Assembly: GCA_023374045.1 (NCBI GenBank)
Contig: CM041783.1
Coordinates: 120,033,503 to 120,097,502 of the forward strand
Reading direction: 5' to 3'
DNA length: 64,000 bases
From: Limonium bicolor
Taxonomy: Eukaryota > Streptophyta > Magnoliopsida > Caryophyllales > Plumbaginaceae
Shown here: piece by piece, positions 1 to 11,411 of the stretch
Layout of the letters: every line of letters starts with the position of its first letter
Position numbering within the stretch: position 1 is the stretch's first letter
Notes under the pieces: model-generated
Told to the model about the DNA's origin: nothing
Seen by the model: only the letters and a program-made list of their open reading frames with translations
Databases searched by the model: none
Position numbers and translations under genes: made by a program

Positions 1-1230
1 ATGTACCCAGCCATCTCACCATTTCACCAAACAAAAAAATTCTGCTGTCACAAGATCACCCCATCATCATTTACCATACAATCACCTTCCATGAATAAAA
101 TGGGTATTCAAAAAGGTTGTCAAAAGACCCCAAAACAATAGTGGGGGCAATTTGAGCTAAGGATCGATAACGTTTATTTCTTTTGTTTAAAGCGCGCAAA
201 TAAGTCTTCGAGTGAACACTTCACGAGAGTGCCTTGAGTGGTAAAACCAAGAGTGAACGAGCGTGTCATTTTTGCACGATTCCAGAGAGATCACATTCAA
301 AAGTGAGGTAAACAACATAACTCCGACCAAAGGAGATACTTTGTAAATTTACGCTTAAACCTGTGAAAAGTAACAAAGAACGGATACACAACTGTTAGGG
401 ATGATGAAGCACCTAGGTATAGCACCACACAGCCAAAAGTTTGAGAAGCCTGACATTACACCCTAGGCACCCCCGCTAAGCTTTTCACATATCCCCTCTT
501 TTGCAACAATACAAACTCCACAAAATAAGCTAGCCAATGATGAATAACTGACTCGGTGACCAAAGGAAGCAAGGAGCCCGACTCTTGGACAGCAACTTCA
601 CAAGTTCAAAGAAGCAATGCCGCTACCAAGACGTTGAAGTGTTCTGAAAATGGTCCCAAATCGACACAGGATCCAAAGAGCTCACATAAAAAACAGCTCT
701 CGAAGTTCAAAAAGGAGAACCACAAGAACCCCAAAAAGGAAAAGGATGGAAGGAAAATCTGAAAAGCCTAAAAGAAATCCCAATCCAAAAGAAGAGAGAG
801 ATGATGACTTCAAAGTCCCAAGTCCAACGTCCAAAAGCAAGATCAACACGAAGTAGCCAAACGGCTTCAAGACAAAGAAGGCAAATCCAAGAGAAGGCGC
901 AAGTTGCAGCTTCGGTCACCCTTATAGCTCCATATATCCCAAACATTCCTCCACGGTCCTGTTGTCATTCACCACACTCCACAGCCACATTATAAGCTTT
1001 AAAGACTTCCTACTTTGTAGTTATGTATCCAATCACGTGAAAGTAATAGGTTGAACGCGTAAATCTAACATATGTCAAATTCCATGGTTGAGACGTTTTG
1101 ACCGAAAGGATAGCATGAGTGCAAACACTAAACACTTTGAGTGTAGGATAGAAAGCACCACATCAAATTAAACCTCGACCCTTTAAGAACGAGACTTGTT
1201 TTCGCGTAACTAATCAAGGAAAATACTCGG

Positions 1231-1324
1231 GGCAATCGATCGTCACGATCGATTGCCACAAATCTTAAGACTCAGATTGCCTTAAGGAAGAATACTGGGG
1301 GCAATTGTTGGTTCCAAAAATTGC
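1231..1324. repeat. Two consecutive inverted repeats after PPT-like G runs (T1)
   Basis: Positions 1231-1242 and 1246-1257 form perfect 12-bp arms (GGCAATCGATCG and its complement) around a 3-nt loop. Positions 1301-1324 form 11-bp arms around TT, with one mismatch in this copy. Each is preceded by a G run in a context like the genuine polypurine tract. The same pair occurs in T3 at 45853-45879 and 45922-45945, where both are perfect. Confidence 0.7.
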
Positions 1325-1369
1325 AAGAACAATGCCTATTGAAATCCCAAAAGCTCAAGCACCAATACC

Positions 1370-2060
1370 ACCACAGAAAAAAATACCTCTGGCACACATA
1401 AGCCCATCCACCACAAAGACACCATCTCATGCACACATAAGCCCTTCCACCACAAAGACACCATCTCAGGCACATGTAAGCCCTTCCACCACAAAAACGT
1501 CTTCTCGAGCACAGATAAGCCCTTTCACTACAAAGAAATCCTCTTAGGCGCACATAAGCCCTACCATCACAAAAAAATTCCTCCCAGGCACACATAAGCA
1601 TTTCCACTACCAAAAGACAATACCACAGGCTCCCATAAGTCCTGCCATACCTCTCATTTTCATTAGGCACACATAAGCCCTTCCTTACATTAAAACACCA
1701 TCATTAGGCATACATAAGCCCTTCCTTGCAAGAAATCATCCATAGGCATATATAAGCCCTTCCATGCATAAGAACATCATCATTAGGCACACATAAACCC
1801 TTCCTTACATAAAAACACCATCATTAGGCAGACATAAGCCCTTCCTTGCATAAGAACATCATCATTTGGCACACATAAGTCCTACCTTACACTTCCTACC
1901 TCTCATAGAACCATCATTAGGCACACATAAGCCCTACCTTGCATTTCCAACCGTAGAGTCATCCTCAGGCACGCATAAGCCCTACCTTGCATACTACATC
2001 ATCAAACATTCCATACCATTTGCATAACCCAGGCTCGTATAAGCCCTAGCTATAGAAGTT
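1370..2060 (+). repeat. Degenerate tandem field of CACATAAGCCCTTCC units
   Basis: The phrase CACATAAGCCCT or close variants recurs about every 40-60 bases, separated by variable ACCATCATTAGG-type spacers. A shorter version with the same CATAAGCCCT core stands at about 46010-46060 in T3. It is a minisatellite-like field in the region before the 3' LTR, where Ogre-type elements often carry tandem repeats. No coding frame survives through it. Confidence 0.7.
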
Positions 2061-2530
2061 GACGAGGTGATGGCATTAAATCCTCCTTAGTTATGTTAGC
2101 TTATTTGAGATCAACAGATTGTGGGCAAAGGCAATAAGTCCCCAGGGTTTATTCCAGGAGTTATCCCTGTACATGGGTTTGTGAGGCAATGGCAATAAGT
2201 CCACATAGGGTCCAACCAGGAGCATTGGCACAGGTTTCGGTCCATAAATGCACCGGGCATCATTTACATATCATTTTCATTCACATATCATATGCATAAT
2301 CATATCCAATAGCATGTCATATCTGCATTCTTAGTTTTTAACACCTTCAATACACAGTCCGTCACACCTTTTTTCTCAGCTCAACTCATCTCTCAAGTAG
2401 CTAGCGCCTCATAATAGCACAGCATAGACATTTAGACTTTCAGCATAAATCTAATTTATTATTCATTACTGGTCAAAATTTTGGGCATCACTCAGGCATC
2501 AACTAGTCTTTTCACTTTCATTACAAAGAA

Positions 2531-2547
2531 GTTGACGGGGGGTAATC
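2531..2547 (+). other. Polypurine tract of T1
   Basis: GTTGACGGGGGGTAATC sits directly before the LTR start TGTTATACCC. The same tract is at 47096-47112 in T3. It would prime plus-strand DNA synthesis. Confidence 0.75.
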
Positions 2548-4340
2548 TGTTATACCCAAAATTTTAACCCCCGGAAGAGAGTTTTGAGAGACACAAGTAC
2601 TAGAAGGGAGCTTGGTCAAGTAGCAACAATTCTCAGTTCAATCAGCACCTTCTGGAGTGCTAGGGGTAATCTGGTCATCTTCCAGGGCATTTCTGTAATT
2701 TTTTAGGGCTTCTAAGCCCTTCGTGAGCTTTCTCTCTCCCCTGAAAATGACCCAAATCAGTTCAAAATGCTTTGAAATTTAAAACCATGATAGAGCTTGT
2801 TATTTTGAGCATAACGGCATTGGAATTTTGATTTTTTGAATTTCCAATAATTTTCTAGCAATTTCTGATTGAATCTGACGAGAAATTGAATTTAAAAATG
2901 TTCCAATATTTTAAAAATTTGATTCCACCTTAGAAAAATCATAATTGTCATCCTTGACACGTGGCTAAAATTTTACAGCAAAATTCCTTAGGTAAGTCAC
3001 TTAATTAAAAAATCCAAGAAATCTAGTTTTCACTATATTTTCTTTATCCTTAAGAATGTCTATATAAAGGAGCAAATCAATTGATAAAAACACAATCTAA
3101 CAAGCTTTAGAACCCTAAGGAATCAGAAAACACAGCCTTATCTCTCTCTCTCACGTTTTTTAACACCCGGCCACCAAAATCATACCGAAATTCCCCCGAA
3201 ATCACCACTTAAACTTGTTTTCTAACTCCCAAAGCATCAACAATCATCAAAACCCCACAAAACACCACCAAGACGTGAAGAACATCAAGAACAATCAGTG
3301 ACCAGAAGCCCGGTTTGATGTCTGTTCGAATCTGCCATCAACGGAGCTCTGGGTGAATCCTGGCGTGAAGAATAGTTGTGAATCTGAAGGTAAAACAGGT
3401 GGGAATTTTACTTTCCTAACTCCCTACGACTTTATTAGTCTTATCTCAAATTTTGGGTTCAAACTGACTCTATTCGGCTACTGTATTGCTAATTGTTTTC
3501 GCTTTTGCCTTGTTACTTGTTTGTTAAGTTTCGTGCAAAATTTGACTTCAATTTGGAAACTTTCAATCACTAACGTCTTGTACATCTTTCACGCTACACG
3601 TCCATAAAATTAAGCTTAAAACACCACCGGGAACCACCCAAAACCTACCATCCAAGGGTCGTCCGTAGCCCCGAACTCTGTGTCCCGGCCCACGGACCGG
3701 TAGTCCGTGGCCTCGGACACTCTTGGATGGTGGTGGAATTTTAATTTTTCAAAATTTAGGTTTTTTCCAAATAGTGCCTGGGCCCACGGACATGCTGTCC
3801 ATGACCCCGGACTTTTCAAATTTTTGTTTTCTTTTAAATTCGACTTTTCTGCAAAATTGAGTTAAATGGGGTCCGTGGGTTTGGACAGTAGGTTCGTGGC
3901 CACGGACAGAAACAAAATTTGACCTAATTCTGCTTCTGAAACCCTAGTTTAGGTAATTTCACTTTTCACTCTTAATTTCTGTCAAAAAATGTTAAAAATC
4001 CAAAAAAATCAGAAGTTTGCGCACTTAGGTTAAAACAACTCGTAATAAGCCATAATTAAACTAAGTAGAGGAAAAACGACTTCTGAGGTAATGAAAGTAA
4101 TTGAACCCTAATTAAGCCGAATATCAAGCCCCCGAACCCGATCTCTACCTTTCCTAATATACCCTAGGTTAAAATTAGGTGGCGACTCGTAATAGGTTCC
4201 AGTGAGCTAGCTTAGGTTTTTAATAATTAATGGTGTATGACATAGTTATTAAACTTAGGTTATAAGTGGACCTAAAACCCGATTAGATCCTAACCAACTC
4301 TAATCAACATAGGATAAGGGTTAAAAAATTGAGGCTCACA
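2548..4340 (+). mobile_element. 3' LTR of T1 (family T)
   Basis: The LTR runs from TGTTATACCCAAAATTT to GAGGCTCACA, the same ends as the other three family-T LTRs (9186-10946, 41117-42871, 47113-48896). It is the most diverged of the four. A TATA-like TATATAAAGG is at 3061. Palindromic GTCCGTGG/CCACGGAC motifs cluster at 3655-3905. The five bases after it, ACAGG (4341-4345), would be one target duplication; its partner is outside the window. Confidence 0.85.
3390..3592 (+). other. Intron-like 203-nt segment in LTR leader (T1, acceptor mutated)
   Basis: It starts GTAAAACAGG after GAAG and ends about 20 nt past a branch-like CACTAAC. The final AG of the other three copies reads AC here (TTTCAC), so the acceptor is lost. 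Length is identical to the other three copies. Confidence 0.45.
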
Positions 4341-4345
4341 ACAGG

Positions 4346-5222
4346 AAGTTTAACATCACATGACCACATCTCTCATACATCAGATTTAAAACAAGGACAA
4401 AACACTACAAGAGAATCGACAAACCTATGCAGACCTTCACATCCACATAAGCAACTAGCTCACGACAAAAGCATAACTCATTAATGTGCGAGGCAACAAG
4501 ATAATTCATGGGCTATTAATACACATTATCACGTAGCCATAATGAAGTTTGAAGAGAGCATTTATAAGCATTAATGAGCCAGACAAGATCAGACAAGTTG
4601 AGCACACAAGTGGTGTTCGAACAATCGAAGGAACTGCCGCCGACGTGTTTAATCACAAGGCGACACCTGTTCTTGGCTTCAGATCTAGTTGAGGCTCAAT
4701 CTACAATTGAGTTGGCTGTTATGCTAAAGGGAAAAGTAGTAATTGACCGCTAAAGCCTAGGTGATCATAAGCTGTTAGATATATCTTAACTAACATGTAT
4801 AAATACATGCATTTATGTCATATGTACGGAGCTTGACATATTGAGAAAAGGTAGAGATAATGGAGCAAGTGTGAGTCAGACTAAAGTGTGTGTAAGGGCT
4901 AGAGAGTTGGTGAGCTAGGTAGGACTGGGGTAAAGTGACAATACGTTGTGTAACTGATAGACTAACGAGTCGGGGAACGGTTGGGGAACTGTAGGCCGAC
5001 TGTTAGGAGAGGGTAGAGGACTTAGGGATAAAGTCCTAAACTGTCCCGGAGTCTGTGGCTAGGGCGAGGGAGATTGAGTGAATTACTAGGTGTAAATTCT
5101 CAATTGAAATGGAGTTTCTAGTTTAAGTTTATCTAGTGTTTTCCCCTAACTATCACGTACATCACTTAGAACAATACGTCCACGGTCGATCGGGGTCGCA
5201 TCTGGAGCATCTGTCAGTTTCA
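4346..5222 (+). mobile_element. Copia 5' LTR (5' boundary unresolved)
   Basis: The sequence directly precedes a tRNA-iMet primer-binding site. I place the LTR end at CA 5221-5222, two bases before the site. A TATA-like TATAAATA is at 4798-4805. I cannot fix the start: T1 ends at 4340 and may have landed inside this LTR or just outside it. I found no matching 3' LTR downstream of the copia pol, so the copy is incomplete or rearranged. Confidence 0.5.
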
Positions 5223-5224
5223 AT

Positions 5225-5236
5225 TGGTATCAGAGC
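5225..5236 (+). other. Primer-binding site, tRNA-iMet type (copia)
   Basis: TGGTATCAGAGC is the complement of the 3' end of plant initiator-methionine tRNA, the usual primer of copia elements. Confidence 0.9.
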
Positions 5237-5278
5237 GGGTCTCTTCTAGAAAGCTAATTGCTTTGGAAGACAATCAAA

Positions 5279-6600
5279 ATGTCTCACGCAAGCCTACTAG
5301 CATCATAAGAAGGTTCTACACCAAATCGACCACCACTCTTTAATGAAGATAACTACACTCAATAGAAAAACAAAATGAAGTTTCACATCAAGTCTGATGA
5401 TCCAAGGATGTGGAGGGTTATATCACACGGTGAATACACCTTCCGAGATGCTCGGGGACAAGACATATCAGTCGACAACATGATCAGATCAAAAAGACTC
5501 GCATTGAGTTGCTACTCACTCATTGGGAGCTATTCAAGAAGGGAGAAAAGTAGAGCATTTCTGAAATGCATACAAGGTTCCCCAAACTGGTCAACGAAAT
5601 GCTGGTTCTTGGAAGAACTATCTCAAATCAGGGTCAAATTCAGAAGTTCCTGAGATCTCTTCCTGCCTCCTTCGACAGCAAAGTTAATGTCATGCAAGAG
5701 GTTCATGATCTATCTAAGATGTCCTTAGCAGACATATTAGGTTCCCTAATGGCATTTGAGTTAAAACTACAACAACAAAACTTAGAAAATTCAACAAAAT
5801 AAATAGGAAAAGGCATATCCCTTCAAGTAGTTAAAAACTCCGAGACATGAGAAGACAATGATGAGATGGTCCTCTATGCTAAGTGGTACTTTCGGAAGTT
5901 CATAAGAAACAACATGAGGAATGGTAAAGAGTCCAAGGAGACTGACGATCTTCAAAAGAAGAACAATGACAAGTGTTTCGGGTGCTCAAAGCGTGGGCAT
6001 CACATTAAAGACTATCCTCAACGATCCCGAGAGGACAACGACAAGGTTAGGCAGCCTATCCCAAGATCGTTCAACAAGGGGCCAAGGAAAGAAGTGTTTG
6101 TTGCTCCTTGGGGAGACTCAGAACTAAGCGACAACAATCAAACCTCACATAGTGATCTCTCGGAATATGAGAAGGCTCACATATGCCTTGAGGAAGTTTG
6201 CTTGATGGCACAAGACAAGGACACGTCAGAATCAGAGGAAGAAGAATAAAACAAGGTAAACTACTCTAAATTAGAAAGAAAATTTTAAAGGCTAAACTTC
6301 TAATACTTAGAAAGTTTTCTCTCATACTAGTTGATCAATAAAAGGCATTGGAAAATGAAAACAAAGAATTCTTATTGGAAAATGAAAAATTAGAGGAAAA
6401 TTAAGACAAGGATAAGGTAGTAAACCTTTCAAATGCACTCAAGAAATTGTAAACCGACTATAGTGAAATTCTTGTCATTCATGAAAAGATGAAGCTAGAA
6501 AAACAACCTAAAATCGATGAGTTGATTGCTGCTCTTAACATAAAAGAGAATGAACTAGTTCTAACCAAAGAAAAACATGCAAAACTTGAAGCTGTTTCTA
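5279..6600 (+). pseudogene. gag: Copia Gag, broken (SIRE-like features)
   Basis: Gag is the nucleocapsid polyprotein. The frame starts at ATG 5279 but has stops within about 10 codons, so only fragments stay open (5375-5653, 5566-5802, 5866-6249). A CCHC knuckle is recognisable near 5972 (CFGCSKRGHHIKDY), but its last cysteine reads tyrosine. An acidic tail ending in a run of glutamates closes at 6249. Beyond the stop, 6330-6600 still spells a charged, coiled-coil-like stretch in shifted frames. The long Gag with acidic and coiled-coil tail resembles SIRE/Maximus-lineage copia elements; lineage is inferred, not proven. Confidence 0.75.
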
Positions 6601-6844
6601 GGACACCAATATGGAGAAACATACGACTGGGCAGGTATTAATCAGGGACCAGTCATAGAGGTATCTGCCACCTATGAAGACAACCCGGTCATCATGAAGC
6701 CAGATGCTATAGGACACAATTCATGAGGCATTGACAACTCAAGATAATAGGAATAAAATGGGTAGTAAAAAATAATCCTAGAATAATGATTGTTGGCGGA
6801 AATGGATACAAACATTCTGAGGACCCTAACCCCACACTACTAAC

Positions 6845-8742
6845 ATGCTAAGTGCAGCATCGAGTGGGAAAGGACCCCTGCTGGTACATCGACAGTGGGT
6901 GCTTTATACACATGACAGGAGACAAAATGAAGTTCCTCTCACTCGAACAAGGAAGCCAAGGAACCGTTTCCTTTGGCGACAACAAGAAAGGAAAAATTAT
7001 AGGTGTAGGTACGGTTGGTTTTACCTCAGATTATGTCATTGATAATGTTAATCTAGTTAATGGGATAAAATTCAATTTGTTGAGTGTTTCTCAAATTTGT
7101 AACAAAGGCAACTCAGTCCACTTCTATTCTACACATTGTATCATAGTAAGTCAAAGTAATGGTAAGGAGTTGTGAAAAGGAAAAAGGTGGAAAAATTTAT
7201 GTAACTAGTTTGGAAGATATTGATAGTATAAACTCCAGTCACACTTCTATTCTACACATTGTATCATAGTAAGTCAAAGTAATGGTAAGGAGTTGTGAAA
7301 AGGAAAAAGGTGGAAAAATGTTTATGTAACTAGTTTGGAGGATATTGATAGTCTAAACCTTCCATGCTTGACTGCATCAATAGATGACTCCACATTATGG
7401 CACAAAATACTAGGGCATGTTAGCGTATCATTGATAAGAAAACTTGTCAAGAAACAATTGGTGAGAGGTCTCCCTGAGATTAAGAAATCTGAGACCAATC
7501 TTCGTAATGCGTGTGTTAGAAGCAAACAAACTAAGACTTCCTTTAAATCAAAGAACATGACAAGTACATTCAAGCCACTTGAATTACTTCACATGGACTT
7601 ATGTGGGCCTATGAGGACCAGATGTTTTGGAGGAAATTGGTATGTATTTGTACTTGTTGATGACTACTCACGATTTGTTTGGACATTTTTTATTGCTTCC
7701 GAAGATGAAGTCTTTGAGAAATTTCAAGCCTTTGCATGAATAGTCCAAGTACAACTCAACCACAAGATCAAGGTGCTTCGGTCTGATCATGGGTCATAAT
7801 TTGAAAATCAACAATTCATGAAGATGTGTAAGCGACATGGAATCAATTTCACATACTCAACACCAAGAACCCTACAACAAAATGGGGTAGTTGAGCGTAA
7901 GAATATAACACTACAAGAAGTAGCAAGAGCCATGCTATTGAGGAGCAGTCTCCCTCAGGTTTTTTGGGCAGAAGCAGTGGCGATTGTATGCTACATCACA
8001 AATAGATTGCTCATACGACCAATCCTCAACAAAAAACCCTATGAGATAATCAAGGGAAGAAAACCAAACATAAGTCACTTCAGGATCTTGGGCTGTAGGT
8101 GTTATGTCCATAACAATGAAAATAATTCCCTAGGAAAATTTGATGCCAGAAGTGATGTGGCCATCTTCCTCGGGTACTCAGAAAAAAGCCGGGCATACAA
8201 AATCTACAACAAAAGAACAATGAAGGTAGAAGAAAGTGTGCATGTAGTCTTTGATGAGTTTGAAGTTCATAAGGTCAAAGAATCTGAAGGAGATGAAGAA
8301 TTTGGATTTGATCTAGCTGAGAAAGATCACACAGACAATCCCAAGGATGAATCACCGACCAAAGAAAACTTGCCCGACAGATCAGCGACAGGTTAACAAC
8401 AAGTCAATGAAGAAAATAATGATGTCGAAAGTACTCCATCTCCATCAGCCATTCATCAATCTCATAATCAGTATACGGATCATCCATTGGAAAACATCAT
8501 ATCAGATATCTCCAAAGGAATCCAAACCAGAGCACAAGCTCGTAATGTCTTAGCCTTCTCGACAACAGTTTCACTTATCGAACCGAAGAATATCAAAGAA
8601 GCTCTACAAGACTCAGACTAGATTAAAACAATGCAAGAAGAATCAAATCAGTTTGAAAGATGCAAAGTCTAGCATCTTGTGCCCAGTCTAACACATCAAG
8701 GAGTACTTGGCACAAAGTGGGTCTTTAGAAACAAGTTAAATG
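6845..8742 (+). pseudogene. pol: Copia Pol part 1: protease, integrase, start of reverse transcriptase
   Basis: The protease segment (6852-7175) shows the aspartic motif in CWYIDSGCFIH. The GAG-pre-integrase/zinc region follows (WHKILGH at about 7400). The integrase core shows its acidic residues in HMDLCGP (about 7590), RSDHG (about 7780) and QQNGVVERKN (about 7880). Stops interrupt it at 7737 and 7797. After 8396 the frame decays, but the first RT block (GTKWVFRNKLN, up to 8742) is readable. There the frame is cut by an insertion and resumes at 15905. The gene order PR-INT-RT-RH defines copia. Confidence 0.85.
7121..7366 (+). repeat. Tandem duplication of about 123 bp in copia protease/integrase linker
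   Basis: The sequence from CTTCTATTCTACACATTG (7121) through the GGTGGAAAAAT region recurs from 7244 with few changes. The unit length is about 41 codons, and the downstream open frame starts inside the second unit. A local duplication specific to this copy is the simplest reading. Confidence 0.75.
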
Positions 8743-8856
8743 TGTAACACCCCTATTCTATAATCCGGATAATCTAACGCGCCTAACAGAAATAAATGTT
8801 CGTGTCGCAGTGGAAATAAAAACCTATAATAAACTTAAACGGGTGTTACTCGCCAT

Positions 8857-8874
8857 TACTCACCCATGTGAGTA
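8857..8874 (-). other. Stem-loop near LTR 3' end (family B variant)
   Basis: TACTCAC-CCAT-GTGAGTA has 7-bp arms around 4 nt. It lies where the other family A/B LTRs carry GTTAGTCAC-loop-GTGACTAAC. Relative to those, one G-C pair has become C-G on both arms, which supports a conserved structure. Confidence 0.5.
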
Positions 8875-9185
8875 TGAAGCATTACTAACAATTCAATCTT
8901 ACAAATCCGCAGTGATGATAGAGACAATTACAAACCAAGGTTTACAATAATCCAAAAGAGATAAGTAGTCTAACTGAGCCAAATTCATAAAGTTCGGGTG
9001 TAGTTTATCAAAGTCTAACTATCCCAAAGCCCGCTCTCGCACGTCGGTCTTCAATCAGGTACCTGTAATATGTTGCCATAGAGGCTCAGCATGACGGCTG
9101 GTATGCTTCTCATATGAACCTCTTGGACCTTTGAACTACTCAGATTAATTAGCCCAATTGTTAACATGCAGATCCGGTTTCATGC

Positions 9186-10946
9186 TGTTATACCCAAAAT
9201 TTCAACCCCCCCGGAAGAGAGTCTCTACTAATAGGCTAGTAGCGAGGGTTCCCAGTTTGATCGGCACATTTCAGAGTACTAGGAACCACTTAGTCATCTC
9301 CAGGGGCATTTTCATAAGTTTTCAAGGCTCATAGGCCCTCTACAGGCTTTCTCTCTCCTCCAAATAAGGGTCAAATCAATTCAAAATGCTTTGAAATTTT
9401 AACCCATGATAGAGGATGACATTTGAAGCACAATGGCGATGGAATTTTGATTTTTCGAATTTCCAATAATTTTCTAGCAATTTCTGATTGAATCTGACGA
9501 GAAATTGAATTTAAAAATATTCCAATATCCAAAAAATTCGATTCCACTTTAGAAAAATCAGAAATATCATCCTTTACCCATATGTAAAATTTCATAATCA
9601 AATTCCTTTTGGAAGCTCTTGGCCTAAAACGTCGGTAAATCTCGGTTTTTACCAGATTTTTCTATCTTTAAGGAAGCCCATATAAGGAACCTTATCCCAT
9701 GATAAAATCAGAACCTCAAGAACCCTAGACTCTCAAAGAAGGCAGCCGTCTCATTCTCTTCACGTTTTTACACATCCAAGCACCAAAATCCCATCAAAAA
9801 TCCCCTGAAATCACCATCTAAACACATTTTTCAACTCCCAACACATCAACAATCATTAAACATAAACCAAACCACCTCCAAAACATGAAGAACACCTTCA
9901 ACAATCAACAACCAGAAGCTTGGGTCGAACTCAATCTGGAACCGGCACCATCGGAGCCTCCGAAGAATCCCGACGTGAAGAATCCTCTTGAATTCGAAGG
10001 TAAAACAGGTTGCAATTCAACTTTTCTAACTCTCCATGACCTTATTAACTCTCTGTCAAATTTTGGGTTCAAACTAACCTTTTTACGCTTCTGTATTGCT
10101 AATTGTTTTTCCTTCTACCTTGGTACATGTTTGTCAAGTTTCGTGGTTAATTAGATTTCAAACTGCAATCTTTCAATTACTAACGTATTGTATATCTTTC
10201 AGGCTACACGTGCATAATTTTTTAGCCGAAAACACCGTCAGGAACCACCAGAAAACCCCTGTACGTGGGTGGTCCGGGACCTCGGACCCATGGTCCAGGA
10301 CCACGGACGGGTTGTCCGTGGCCACGGACACCCACGGACGGCGGCAGATTTTTAAAATTTTAAAATTAAGGTTTTTTCTAAATAATGTCCAGGCCCACTG
10401 ACAGCTTGTCCATGGCCCCGGACTGTTCAAATTTTCATTTTTTCTTAAATTCGACTTTTCTGTATAATTAGGTTAACTAGGGTCCGTGGTCTCGGACATG
10501 GGGTCCGTGGCTACGGACATACACAAAATATGACCTAATTCTGCCTCTGAAACCCTAGTTTAGGTAATTTCAACTTTCACTTTTATTTTCTGTCAAAAAA
10601 TGCAAAAAAACACAAAAAACAGAAGCTCACGCACTTAGGTTAAAACGACTCGTTGTAAGCCGTAAATAAACTAAGTAGAGGAAAAACGACTTCTTGGGGT
10701 AATGAAAGTAATTGAACCCTAATTAAGTCAAATATCAAGCCCCCGAACCCGAACTCTCCTTTCCTAATTTGATCTAGGTTAAAATTAGGTGGCGACTCAT
10801 AATAGGTTCCAGTGAGCTAGCTTAGGATTTAATAATTATTGTTATATGACATAGTTATTAATCTTAGGTTATAAGTGGACCTAAAACCCGACTAGATCCT
10901 AATCACTTTAAACAACATAGGATAGGGTTTAAAATCGAGGCTCACA
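9186..10946 (+). mobile_element. Solo LTR of family T (T2)
   Basis: It runs TGTTATACCC...GGCTCACA and is flanked by CATGC at 9181-9185 and 10947-10951. No internal region is present, so recombination between two LTRs has removed it. A TATA-like CATATAAGG is at 9679. GTCCGTGG/CCACGGAC palindromes lie at 10260-10525. It is the only copy with an ATG at 9885 opening an 89-codon frame; the T3 LTRs have GTG there, so I do not call a gene. Confidence 0.9.
10000..10202 (+). other. Intron-like 203-nt segment in LTR leader (T2)
   Basis: Donor GAAG|GTAAAA, branch-like ATTACTAACG about 23 nt before the acceptor TTTCAG|GC. Same length in all four LTRs. Confidence 0.5.
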
Positions 10947-11227
10947 CATGCTATTCTGTTTTACAACATATCAACTGTAAAAAGCAATAATAAAGCAAGC
11001 AACAATTCATCCAAATCACATAGTTCATACCATTCCACAACCAGCATATAACATTCAACGCATAAGAAAATGAGGTAACGTAACGAGAGTTAGTCATATT
11101 GGTTCTCGTGTTAGGGCCTCTAGGGCTGTTGTTCGTTCTTCAAGGGTAGACAAGTTCTCAACTTATTCCTTGTTCCATTTCACTCCTTATCTTTTCCACT
11201 TTTCCACCACACTCTCACTTAGCTTAC

Positions 11228-11411
11228 AAATCCTGGGCCCAAATGCCCTTACTCAGTTTACAATTTCTGGGCCCAAATGCCCTTACACCAGCGGTGGTGC
11301 CTCCGTCCAACAAAGTTTGCATTTGTTGGAAATCCACAACTTAAGGTTGTAGGATATAAAGTTATTGGGGCCCAAATGCCCTTACACCAGCGGCGGTGCC
11401 TCCGTCCAAGC
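11228..11411. repeat. Local direct repeats (GGGCCCAAATGCCCTTAC units)
   Basis: GGGCCCAAATGCCCTTACACC followed by AGCGG(T/C)GGTGCCTCCGTCC occurs at about 11268 and again at about 11370, with a partial third unit at about 11236. It is a small tandem duplication inside the family-B solo LTR. Confidence 0.65.

Larger units (their letters stand above)
1..2547 (+). mobile_element. 3' internal part of a non-autonomous Ogre/TAT-like LTR element (copy T1, cut by window edge)
   Basis: This stretch matches, in order and with many shared phrases, positions about 44750-47112 of the complete copy T3, and it runs into a polypurine tract and a family-T LTR at 2548. It is therefore the 3' half of the internal region of another copy. 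No gag or pol domain is visible; the short lysine-rich frames at 556-870 are not conserved as open frames in T3. It contains two hairpin-forming inverted repeats (1231-1257 and 1301-1324) and a repeat field at 1370-2060. The element's 5' LTR lies outside the window. Confidence 0.8.

Noticed and set aside
556..870. Lysine-rich frames in T1 (similar at 45251-45472)
   Set aside because: The related stretch in T3 is not open in the same frame, and no domain is recognisable; treated as non-coding relic.
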